Positions 13,417 to 22,300 of a stretch of 64,000 nt of DNA are shown here, in pieces (within the stretch, counting starts at the first letter, position 1; each line of letters begins with the position of its first letter). The position numbers and the translations under genes are program-made. Where the stretch lies: positions 149,001 to 213,000 of the forward strand of contig JAFMOC010000395.1 in the NCBI GenBank assembly GCA_019802505.1, written 5' to 3'. The notes below the pieces were generated by a model. That model had not been told where the DNA came from. It was given only the letters and a program-made list of their open reading frames with translations, and ran no database searches. The DNA is from Corydoras sp. C115 (lineage: Eukaryota > Chordata > Actinopteri > Siluriformes > Callichthyidae).

Positions 13417-13881
13417 TTTAACATGATTTATAGTGTGGTGGCACGGTGGCTTCGTGGTTTAGCATGTTCGCCTCTCAGCGCTAGGGATTCCCGGTTCGAA
13501 TCCCCATCTGGGTGGAGTTTCCATGTTCTCCCCGTGTCCGCGTGGGTTTCCTCCGTGTTCTCCAGTTTCCTCCCACAGTCCAAAAACATAGATCAAGTCA
13601 ATTGAATTCTCAAAAATTGCCCCATATAGAGTGTGTCTGTGTGAGTGAGTGTGTGCCCAGCGATGGATTGGTGCCCTGTCCCGGGTCTATCTGCCCCGCA
13701 CCCGAGACCCACACTCTATATGGGGCAATTTGGAGAACTCAATTGACTTGATCCATGTTTTTGGACTGTGGGAGGAAACCGGAGAAAACCCACACGGACA
13801 CGGGGAGAACATGGAAACTCCACCCAGATGGGGATTCGAACCGGGAATCCCTAGTGCTGAACCACTAAGCCACCGTGCCGC

Positions 13882-13938
<57 letters not shown>

Positions 13939-16900
13939 AACTTGAACCAGAACTAAAACAATGCTTACAACGTTACAACTCAATGTTACAACTCCTTTTT
14001 TTTTTTTTTTTTTTTACAGAGGACGAGACCCATGTTGTAGATTTAAGCTCTCTATCAAACAAGCTCTTACCTGGCCTCACGTCTTTGGGATTTAAAGATG
14101 ATCGGAGACTGAAGGGTACTTGGCTTGAACCCTTTTAAGTTTGTACATTGTTGGCTTTTGATACCTTTTCTGATTTGAAGCTTCCCCTCTGTGTTCAGTG
14201 ACGTTCCTCAGCAGTGCGTACAACACGCAGACCCTTCAGAACAACACCATCTACCCGAACCTGCTTCCTCCAGAGATGGACATGCTGTATTCAGCGTACG
14301 GAGATGAAACGGGGGTGCAGTGCGCTCTCAGGTGCGACGTTACGGATCAGTAAAATCTGTAGACGAAATGGTTCTATTTGCAACGAGCCGTTGTGTGTTT
14401 GTATAGTAGGTGAGTTGTTGGCAGACTCTGTAAGACGGTCCTGGCTTTGACTGTAGAGTGATGCAGCGAAGCTCTTTTCTGTATGCAGAGTGCAGAGTCT
14501 CTAGTTTTCTTCCACATTCCAAAGACATGCCAGTAGATAAGTATGAGATAATTAAATGGGAAATATAACGATTGTTTCAGGAGGGGTCATCGGGGGTTGC
14601 CAGTGTGGACCCTTGAGCATGACCCTTAATCCACATTGCTCCAGATATACAGTATCATTGCCAATAATGTGCTTGTAAGATTTTTTAGCATCAGCTTTAT
14701 GGGACCAGTATAGTGCTGAAGTCTCAGGGTACCAGGCAGCACCAGTAAGAGGAGACAGAGGACAGATATTTGCTGTACAAACAATAGACTGCTCATCAGG
14801 TCTGTGAATATTTATTTTCCCCCCTCTGTCTTTCTGTTCAGCCTTCAGGAGTTTGTGAAGGACTGTGGCAGCTTTACCAAGAGGCTCGTGGACAACCTGC
14901 TAGATAAGATGACGGGAGGCGATCACTCCAAAGCCATCTTTCAGATCCGACAGGTACCGCCGCTCGTTCCCTGAGAGCAGCATGTGGATCGGCGTCGGCC
15001 GGCAAACAAAGTAAACCCCGTTTTGTCTTTCAGAAGAGAAACCTGCCGGTGGATGAAGCCAAGTCCGATTTGTGCGACATGCAGGTCAGTTGCTCGTACA
15101 GCTTATGTGTACGAACGGAACACCTTAAAGACCTCAGACGCACTACTTGCACATATGCACAACACACTTATAAGAACCTTTTTTAGTTGACATTGGTTAT
15201 AGTGCAATAATTGTACAGTTTCTCTTGTTCTCTAATTTTTTTAATTTATGTAAATTGCACAGTGTAAATACATATTTCATTTATTCATTCATTATCTTCT
15301 GCTTTATCCTCTATTAGGGTCGCGGGGGGGGTTCCCCATGCCCATCCAGGGGAGAACGTCTCAGGCGCTGGGCAGATACACCCAGGACAGGGCGCCAATC
15401 TATCGCTGGGCACACACTCACTCACACAGACACACTCTATATGGGGCAATTTGGAGAACTCAATTGGCTTGATCCATGTTTTTTGACTGTGGGAGGAAAC
15501 CGGAGAACCCGGTGGAAACCCACGTGGACACGGGGAGAACATGGAAACTCCACCCAGATGGGGATTCGAACCGGGAATCCCTAGTGCTGAGAGGCGAACA
15601 TGCTAAACCACTAAGCCACCGTGCCATATTTTTATTTTTTATTTTAAAATTTAACTCTTTTTTTTTTATTTTTTTTTTTTATCTTTATTCATTTAACCTT
15701 ATGTGGGGATGTCAAGAAAGTACCATATATGGTACTTATATATATATATATATATATATGGCTGTACCATATATATCACGCATGTGACAAATAATCCTGA
15801 TTTGATTTGATTTGATTTGATTTGATTTGACGTTTCTTGGGTTCACACGTTGTTTCTTGCTAATTGCAGAGTGTAGACGAATCCGTATTGGACAACGGCT
15901 CGGTGCTGGACTTTATGTCTCTTAAGAGTTATCCAGACATATCTCTGGATATGCTGAACCCCCTCGGTAAGGATTCTCCTCCTCTGTCAGGGGAGGCTGA
16001 TCCTGGGTACTTGTATAATTTGTTGTGCGCTCTTGCATACGTCTTGACTCATTAATGTCTGTATTAGGGGTGTCTTCAACTAAGGATTTTCATAGTCGAA
16101 TCTGATTCGTCAGATTTTCCCTGTAGTCGACTGATAGTCGAATCAGTTAAACTTTCACCACAAGATGGCGCTATAAGCATGGTTTTTAAAAAAGATTTTT
16201 AAAAAGATTTTACTTGTTTTTCTACAGCACCGTAAATGGGATCCCCGTTCTGGACTTTTTTCCAAAATTTTTTTTAACAGAAATTAGGATGCTTTTGTTT
16301 GACAAAAGGCTATATATATATATAACGAAAACAAAGACATTTCATGTAAAAACTAATGCTTAGCAGCAGCCATGGGCGCCCCCATGTGGTCAAAATGGTA
16401 CATTCGACTATGAGGTTCATAGTCGACTACGGTTCTCCGAATCGAATCGTCGAATCAGCGAATATTGCAGCTCACCCCTAGTCTGTATGCAGTGCAATAT
16501 TCAAAACATATGGAATGTTTGGAGCAGGGTTTACATTACTGTGGATTTTTAAGCAGGCAAGCCGGGAAAGAAGGAGCCCGAGCACGAGGACAGTCACCAG
16601 CACTTTGAAGACACGGCCAAGCTGCTGCAGGAGTTCCAGGATGCTGCTGTGGACCGCGTCGGCTCCAGACCCTCCTCCAACCTCTCCTCTCTGTCCAACA
16701 CCTCAGAGAGAGACCAGCACCACCTGGGTAAGATGCAAACATGGAGTTATTTCATTGTGAAGCTTGCATTTATTGGTAGTCTTGAAAACATGTATTACAT
16801 TCTATAGTTGTAAAAATAACAAGTCCATCTATAGAATATGTGGAGGAGATGGACGACGGCGCAAGAAAGGGGCATATCAAAACTTTTGACCAGTACTGTA

Positions 16901-17045
16901 TCAACCTCTGAGTAAAGTACATTGGTTTAATTCTTTGTGAGCAGGAAGTCCAGCTCATCTCGGGGTTGGAGATCAAGCGGAGATGGTGCACGACCCGTAC
17001 GAGTTTCTTCAGTCGCCAGAGACAGACTCCACAACCAACAGCTGA
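6396..17045 (+). CDS. brd9: BRD9 bromodomain protein (17 coding exons, two apparent 1-nt gaps)
   Basis: Acetyl-lysine reader subunit of the nuclear ncBAF (GBAF) SWI/SNF complex. Exons: 6396-6447, 7726-7946, 8276-8365, 9621-9803, 10745-10802, 11365-11509, 12167-12276, 12631-12812, 12919-13051, 13150-13222, 14020-14115, 14199-14331, 14842-14953, 15034-15084, 15870-15966, 16557-16727, 16945-17045. The start MGKKHKK and end (YEFLQSPE, TGA 17043-17045) are family-typical. A basic Lys/Arg-rich stretch spans exons 2-4. The bromodomain spans about residues 183-287, with the acetyl-lysine-binding Asn in VYNRPE (about 264). A DUF3512 region follows (TAEEHVLALVEHAADEARDR). Exon lengths total 2008 nt; exons 4 and 7 each need one extra base to stay in frame, giving about 669 residues. 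Introns carry SINEs, LINE tails and three hAT MITEs. Confidence 0.95.
6713..6917 (-). mobile_element. tRNA-derived SINE (family B)
   Basis: Family B: on the minus strand box A TAGCTCAGTGG and box B GGTTCAAATCC lead a body ending in GCTTTGGATAAAAGCGTCC and a (TGTAAA)n-like tail. This copy is in BRD9 intron 1. Confidence 0.75.
6942..6986. repeat. (TA)n microsatellite
   Basis: Uninterrupted TA repeats between a family B SINE and a family A SINE in BRD9 intron 1. Confidence 0.95.
6990..7274 (+). mobile_element. SINE A with internal deletion in its 3' half
   Basis: The head and core are intact, but the segment between the GTGTGTC region and the tail is largely missing. It is inserted beside the TA microsatellite. 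Confidence 0.8.
7318..7515 (+). mobile_element. tRNA-derived SINE (family B)
   Basis: Head AAGGTAGCTCAGTGGTCAGG, then the standard body and a GTAAATGTAAA tail. It is in the opposite orientation to the copy at 6713-6917, so the two can pair as inverted repeats in the intron transcript. Confidence 0.75.
7963..8215 (+). mobile_element. non-LTR reverse transcriptase C-terminal remnant
   Basis: The plus strand can be read as LRWFGRVRRRNAEDGA with further Lys/Arg-rich residues. This resembles the RWFGHV..R motif at the C-terminus of many non-LTR reverse transcriptases. It is short and decayed, in BRD9 intron 2. Confidence 0.5.
8425..9545 (-). mobile_element. L2/Rex1-like LINE 3' fragment, split by a SINE
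   Basis: Minus-strand reading from about 9500 gives an RT C-terminal segment (LTWGVNSKK, QQRLYFLRTL, YRSTIESILTHG, LLPSGRRY). The 3' UTR follows and ends near 8427 in (ATTCTG)n. A family A SINE at 8778-9131 interrupts it. It lies in BRD9 intron 3. The clade assignment is tentative. Confidence 0.7.
8778..9131 (+). mobile_element. SINE A nested in the LINE fragment
   Basis: The TSD TAACGTCTACCTG (13 bp, exact) is at 8765-8777 and 9132-9144. The insertion is younger than the LINE it splits. Confidence 0.92.
9807..10560 (-). mobile_element. second LINE 3' end, split by a hAT MITE
   Basis: Same 3' UTR and (ATTCTG)n terminus as the 8425-9545 fragment, starting four bases after the BRD9 exon 4 donor. 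A hAT MITE at 9878-10309 interrupts it. Two adjacent copies of one LINE tail flank exon 4. Confidence 0.7.
9878..10309 (+). mobile_element. hAT MITE copy 1 (432 bp)
   Basis: The ends TAGGGGTG and CACCCCTA are flanked by the 8-bp TSD CTTTTCGG (9870-9877, 10310-10317), diagnostic of hAT-type transposition. Subterminal regions carry repeated TTCGACTA/TAGTCGA motifs. It has no coding capacity. This long variant keeps an internal CCAGAACGGGGATCCC segment. Confidence 0.9.
10876..11140 (+). mobile_element. SINE A truncated at both ends
   Basis: Starts inside the head (CCTCTCAGCAC) and stops at GATGGGCATGGGG without a tail. The upstream AAAGTTTATCATGATTTATA closely resembles the flank of the copy at 13437, suggesting a duplicated intronic block. 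Confidence 0.8.
11695..12094 (+). mobile_element. hAT MITE copy 2 (400 bp)
   Basis: The TSD CTACCTAC is at 11687-11694 and 12095-12102. It is in BRD9 intron 6, about 70 bp upstream of exon 7. The right terminus is mutated (CATCTCTA). Confidence 0.88.
13338..13413. repeat. (TA)n microsatellite
   Basis: A long TA run in BRD9 intron 10, left of an inverted SINE pair. Confidence 0.95.
13437..13882. mobile_element. inverted SINE A pair (foldback)
   Basis: A plus-strand copy truncated at its 3' end (13437-13706) is joined directly to an inverted 5' portion of another (about 13708-13882). Both heads face outward, with TA runs on each side. The transcript could form a long hairpin just upstream of exon 11. 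Confidence 0.82.
13883..13936. repeat. (TA)n microsatellite
   Basis: The second TA run, bounding the inverted SINE pair on the right. Confidence 0.95.
14590..14646 (+). mobile_element. family B SINE fragment
   Basis: A short piece with GTGGACCCTTGAGCATGACC and CATTGCTCCAG, diverged, in BRD9 intron 12. Confidence 0.45.
15284..15625 (-). mobile_element. SINE A full length
   Basis: Inverted copy in BRD9 intron 14. The flanks CATATTTCATTT and ATATTTTTATTT are an imperfect TSD. Confidence 0.85.
15735..15830 (+). mobile_element. LINE 3' tail with (TTTGA)n
   Basis: A TA run, then GCATGTGACAAATAATCC and six TTTGA units, a typical fish LINE 3' terminus. No upstream LINE body is visible. Confidence 0.5.
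16065..16480 (-). mobile_element. hAT MITE copy 3 (416 bp)
   Basis: Inverted relative to copy 1, with the exact TSD GTCTGTAT at 16057-16064 and 16481-16488. It is in BRD9 intron 15, 76 bp before exon 16. It keeps the GGGATCCCCGTTCTGG internal segment of copy 1. Confidence 0.9.
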
Positions 17046-17094
17046 TCTTTGCAGTGTTTCTCACACACTACTTGTAAATGGACTGAATCGGTGG

Positions 17095-17138
17095 TGATGA
17101 TGATGATGAGGATGATGATGATGATGATGATGATGATG
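17095..17138. repeat. (GATGAT)n repeat in BRD9 3' UTR
   Basis: A GAT/GATG trinucleotide tract 50 bp after the BRD9 stop codon, before the polyadenylation signal. Confidence 0.9.
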
Positions 17139-17182
17139 CCTGTGTCTCTGTACAGATTAGTTGCATTGGATGTTGTTTGTAC

Positions 17183-17188
17183 AATAAA
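17183..17188 (+). terminator. BRD9 polyadenylation signal AATAAA
   Basis: Canonical AATAAA 138 bp after the BRD9 stop, implying a very short 3' UTR. Confidence 0.75.
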
Positions 17189-17348
17189 TGCATCGGAATA
17201 GTTTCGTCGTCTCTACTCAGTGTTTTAAAGGAAACGTCTGTCGCCCCTGCAGTCTCTTAGGGTCTTAATGACTTGGGAGAGTTTTATCTGCATATCGGTT
17301 GCAAACTAGGGTGATTTTAGAGGGACATTTGTAAATATTGTATATCCA

Positions 17349-17884
17349 TCCATTAATATTAGTTCTATAAAAAGCTTTAGAATTCTGTGCTTCAAAAAGG
17401 TATTTATTTTTTGGAAAACCATTCAAAAATATAAATGAATAACAATTCATTCATTCATTATCTCCCGCTTTATCCTCTATTCGGGTCGCGGTGGGGTTCC
17501 CCATGCCCATCCAGGGGAGAACGTCTCGGGCGCTGGGCAGACCCAGGACAGGGCGCCAATCCATCGCTGGGCACACACTCACTCACACAGACACACTCTA
17601 TATGGGGCAATTTGGAGAATTCAATTGACTTCATCCATGTTTTTGAACTGTGGGAGGAAACCGGAGAACCCGGAGGAAACCCACGCAGACACGGGGAGAA
17701 CATGGAAACTCCACCCAGATGGGGATTCGAACCGGGAATCCCTAGCACTGAGAGGAGAACGTGCTAAACCACTAAGCCACCGTGCCGCCTCCATTAATAT
17801 TAGTTCTATAAAAAGCTTTAGAATTCTATTCTTCAAAAAGGTATTTATTTTTCGGAAAACCATTCAAAAATATAAATTCATAAC
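17349..17884 (-). mobile_element. SINE A flanked by 95-bp direct repeats
   Basis: The inverted SINE (about 17445-17789) lies between two near-identical 95-bp copies of unique-looking AT-rich sequence (17349-17443 and 17790-17884) that begin TCCATTAATATTAG. This is far longer than the usual 10-15-bp TSD. Confidence 0.88.
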
Positions 17885-18073
17885 AGTATTATATCTATAT
17901 CAATATTAAATGCAATACAAATTTACAGAATTGGTCCAACTCATAACCGAATAAAAACAAAATGTATGTATTGTTAAATAAAAAACATACAGGAAAGTAA
18001 ATACCATTTAACAATTACAACATACACGTTTGTAATATTCTAACACTTTAAATTCTGTTTTAATTTATCTTAC

Positions 18074-18424
18074 GGTGGCTTAGTGGTTTAGCACGTTCTC
18101 CTCTCAGCGCTAGGGATTCCCGGTTCGAATCCCAATCTGGGTGGAGTTTCCATGTTCTCCCCGTGTCCGCGTGGGTTTCCTCCGGGTTTTCCGGTTTCCT
18201 CCCACAGTCCAAAAACATGGATCAAGTCAATTGAGTTCTCCAAATTGCCCCATATAGAGTGTGTCTGTGTGTGTGAGTGTGTGCCCAGCGATGGATTGCC
18301 CCCCCTGTCCTGGGTGTATCTGCCCAGCGCCCGAAACGTTCTCCCCTGGATGGGCATGGGGAACCCCACCGCAACCCTAATAGAGGATAAAGCGGGAGAT
18401 AATGAATGAATGAATGAATGAATG
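18074..18424 (+). mobile_element. SINE A, head slightly truncated
   Basis: The exact 12-bp TSD AATTTATCTTAC is at 18062-18073 and 18425-18436. It lacks the first few bases (GCGGCAC). Confidence 0.9.
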
Positions 18425-18480
18425 AATTTATCTTACTGGGTTTTTATTTATTTATTTTTCCTAAACTGGCTGCTTTGAAG

Positions 18481-18830
18481 GGCGGCACGGTGGCTTAGTG
18501 GTTTAGCATGTTCTCCTCTCAGAACTAGGGATTCCCGGTTCGAATCCCCATCTGGGTGGAGTTTCCACGTTCTCCCCGTGTCTGCGTGGGTTTCCTCCGG
18601 GTTCTCCGGTTTCCTCCCACAGTCCAAAAACATGGATCAAGTCAATTGAGTTCTCCAAATTGCCCCATATAGAGTGTGTTTGTGTGAGTGAGTGTGTGCC
18701 CAGCGATGGATTGGCGCCCTGTCCTGGGTGTATCTGCCCAGCGCCCGAGATGTTCTCCCCTGGATGGGCATGGGGAACCCCCTGTGACCCTAATATAGGA
18801 TAAAGCGGGAGATAATGGATGAATGAATGG
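18481..18830 (+). mobile_element. SINE A full length
   Basis: Complete copy from GGCGGCACGG to a GGATGAATGAATGG tail, in the BRD9-ZDHHC11 spacer. The rest of this spacer (17.9-19.0 kb) is AT-rich with no recognisable gene. Confidence 0.88.
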
Positions 18831-19268
18831 CTGTGTTGACTTCATGTGCTGTATTTAATATTACACGTGTCTGATTGATATACTTTATTAATCTCACAAT
18901 GGGGAAATTCTAATTCTAATTAAACACACGAGCAAACATCTCACAGAAAACTTATCTTCAGGTTTTTTATTTAATTACTTTTCTCTCGTTGTGTCATCTT
19001 AACTAACGTGGCTGTGTAGATGCAGAATCGATTCCAAATTGTATGTGTCGACTCGGCATTTCCAAGCCGTTATATCCAGGAGTCGACTCTTTACGGGATT
19101 TCGAATTAGAACGTCGATGTTTCCCTGGAAATCGGACGGCAGGATTTCGCTTCACTTTATTGAAGCTGAGTTTCCAAAAGCTTTCTTTTGTTGCCGCTTT
19201 CATTAACGTGATGATCCACGGCTTTAAAAAGCTGCGGGACATTTCTCTTTTGGTTAAGAACTAACCGA

Positions 19269-19328
19269 ATGGATGTGAAGGTTGTTACCGAGCCGCCGGA
19301 GAAAAGACGAGCCTTCATTTCAAAATGA
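19269..19328 (+). CDS. short upstream ORF overlapping the ZDHHC11 start
   Basis: A 19-codon reading frame (MDVKVVTEPPEKRRAFISK) opens at ATG 19269 and stops at TGA 19326-19328, so the stop overlaps the presumed ZDHHC11 start in ATGA. If the transcript includes it, it could regulate initiation. No peptide function is implied; a second upstream ATG at 19273 stops at once. Confidence 0.4.
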   Translation: MDVKVVTEPPEKRRAFISK

Positions 19329-22300
19329 CTGAGGTGAGTTTCTTCATCCCGAGGATTTAATGACGGATTAATTAATAAACTAATTAATGATGAAGGGATA
19401 CGCTACAATGTTTCCACGCTGAGAATACGCAGTACTTTTTGTGCTGTTTTGAATGTAAATTCGCATTCAGGTAAACTATTTCCATAGTTAGCTGACAGGT
19501 TGGAAAGCGTTGCTAGGAGACCATTTCATTTGCATACAGAACAGGTGAATGATTAACGACACGAAGATCAGATAATGACATATTCAGACAAAATAAGCAT
19601 TACACCTTTAAAAAAGATGAACTAATGGAGTATAAACATTCATTCATTCATTCATTATCTTCCACTTTGTCCAATATTGGGGGGGGGGGGTTCCCCATGC
19701 CCATCCAGGGGAGAACGTCTCGGGCGCTGGGCAGATACACCCAGGACAGGGGGGTGCAATCCATCGCTGGGCACACACTCACTCACACAGACACACTCTA
19801 TATGGGGCAATTTGGAGAACTCAATTGACTTTAACCTGCCCAGCGATGGATTGGCGCCCTGTCCTGGGTGTATCTGGGTGTGTCACTTATATCTGCTTTG
19901 CTCCATTGACATTCTCCAGACATTAAACTCCTAAATAGAGCAAACAAATCCAGTGCACTGTGTTAGAACTACTGTATTAAATTAGAATCGAACTTTAATA
20001 TTAAATTAGAGTTATGAAATGAATCAAGGCGGCACGGTGGCTTAGTGGTTAGCACGTTCGCCTCTCAGCACTAGGGATTCCCGGTTCGAATCCCCATCTG
20101 GGTGGAGTTTCCATGTTCTCCCCGTGTCTGTGTGAATTTCCTCCGGGTTCTCTGCTTTCCTCCCACAGTCCAAAAACATGGATCAAGTCAATTGAGTTCT
20201 CCAAATTGCCCCATGTAGAGTGTGTATGTGTGAGTGAGTGTGTTCCCAGCGATGGATTGACGCCCTGTCCTGGGTCTATCTGCCCAGCGCCCGAGATGTT
20301 CTCCCCTGGATGGGCATGGGGAACCCCACCGCGACCCTAATAGAGGATAAAGCGGGAGATAATTAATGAATGAATGAAAGTTTGATATGTCGGGCGGGTG
20401 GCTTAGCGGTTTAGCACGTTTGCCTCTCAGCACTAGGGATTCCCGGTTCGAATCCCCATCTGGGTGGAGTTTCCATGTTCTCCCCGTGTCTGCGTGGGTT
20501 TCCCCCGGGTTCTCCGGTTTCCTCCCACAGTCCAAAAACATGGATCAATTCAAGTCAATTGAATTCTCAAAAATTGCCCCATATAGAGTGTGTCTGTGTG
20601 AGTGAGTGTGTTCCCAGCGATGGATTGGCGCCCTGTCCTGGGTGTATCTGCCCAGCGCCTGAGACATTCTCCCCTGGATGGGCATGGGGAACCCCACCGC
20701 GACCCTAATAGAGGATAAAGCGGAAGATAATGAATGAATGAATGAATGAATATAATGAATCAGTAACAATGACCATGTGACCTCAGACCCTGAACTAAAC
20801 TGGGTCAGATGAAGATTATGTCAAAAACAGGACATTTGTAAGTGGACAAATGAAGTCTAACGCAGAAACAGCCGAACGATCTGACAGCTGACACGGCACC
20901 TTTGCTGATAGCATGGGACTTGTGATTATATTTGCTAGGCAACACAATCAACTCGCGTGTTTACCACATGGACTGACAAGCAGAGGCTTCCAGGTCATGT
21001 GTGCAGTGTTATTGTGTGCAGTAACCATGTGTCTGTTCATTTTCTTTACAAGAACCTCAATCTTTCTACACTTTAATCTGTAAATACACCTGCATTCTAT
21101 GAAACAGTGTGTCCTGTCTGTGTGAGGCAGACAGGAGTCAAGTGAGTGACACTTCATTGGGAAAGCATTCATTATTCATTCATTCATTCATTATCTCCCG
21201 CTTTATCCTCTATTAGGGTCGCGGTGGGGTTCCCCATGCCCATCCAGGGGAGAACATCTCGGGCGCTGGGCAGATAGACCCAGGACAGGGCGGCCAATCC
21301 ATCGCTGGGCACACACTCACTCACACAAACACTCTCTATATGGGGCAATTTGGAGAACTCAATTGACTCGATCCATATTTTTGAACTGTGGGAGGAAACC
21401 GGAGGACCCGGAGGAAACCCACGCAGACACGGGGAGAACATGGAAACTCCACCCAGATGGGGATTCGAACCGGGAATCCCTAGCGCTGAGAGGCGAACGT
21501 GCTAACCACTAAGCCACCGTGCCGCCCAAGCATTCATTATTCATTCATTCATTATCTCCCGCTTTATCCTCTATTAGGGTCGTGGGGGGTTCCCCATGCC
21601 CATCCAGGGGAGAACGTCTCGGGTGCTGGGCAGATAGACCCAGGACAGGGCGCCAATCCATCGCTGGGCACACACTCACTCACACAGACACACTCTATAT
21701 GGGGCAATTTGGAGAACTCAATTGACTTGATCCATATTTTTGAACTGTGGGAGGAAACCGGAGGACCCGGAGGAAACCCACGCAGACACGAGGAGAACAT
21801 GGAAACTCCACCCAGATGGGGATTCGAACCGGGAATCCCTAGCGCTGAGAGGCAAATGTGCTAAACCACTAAGCCACGTGCCCCCAAGCATTCATTATGT
21901 AGCTTATAATTAGGCATTGTCAGGTTTAGTGATGTAACACGTCTGTAAATAGCATTCAGAGATAGCAATTCAGATAAAAACGTGTTATTTTGTGCGTTCC
22001 AGTTAAGCTGCATCCAGCGCCGCTTCCGACGCACAGCACCCGCAGACAGCCACATCAATCAACTGATTACAGAACCGTCCCGCCACCCGAGAGTGAACGG
22101 CTGGTCCTGGCCACTGCACCCTTTACAGCTGGTGGCCTGCCTTATCTACAGCTACCTGGCCATCGTGGGCTTTGGGGTGTATGTCCCACTCCTGCCTCCA
22201 CCATGGAACCATATCTCATATGGCGTATCCTGAATAGTTTTCCTTCTTATATACCATTGTTGTTCATAGTAGATCTGCTGTGCTCATTCATTTGCTGCAC

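Noticed and set aside
19043..19264. A 73-codon plus-strand ORF upstream of ZDHHC11
   Set aside because: No recognisable family and no splice link to the gene; it lies in the presumed promoter or 5' UTR.
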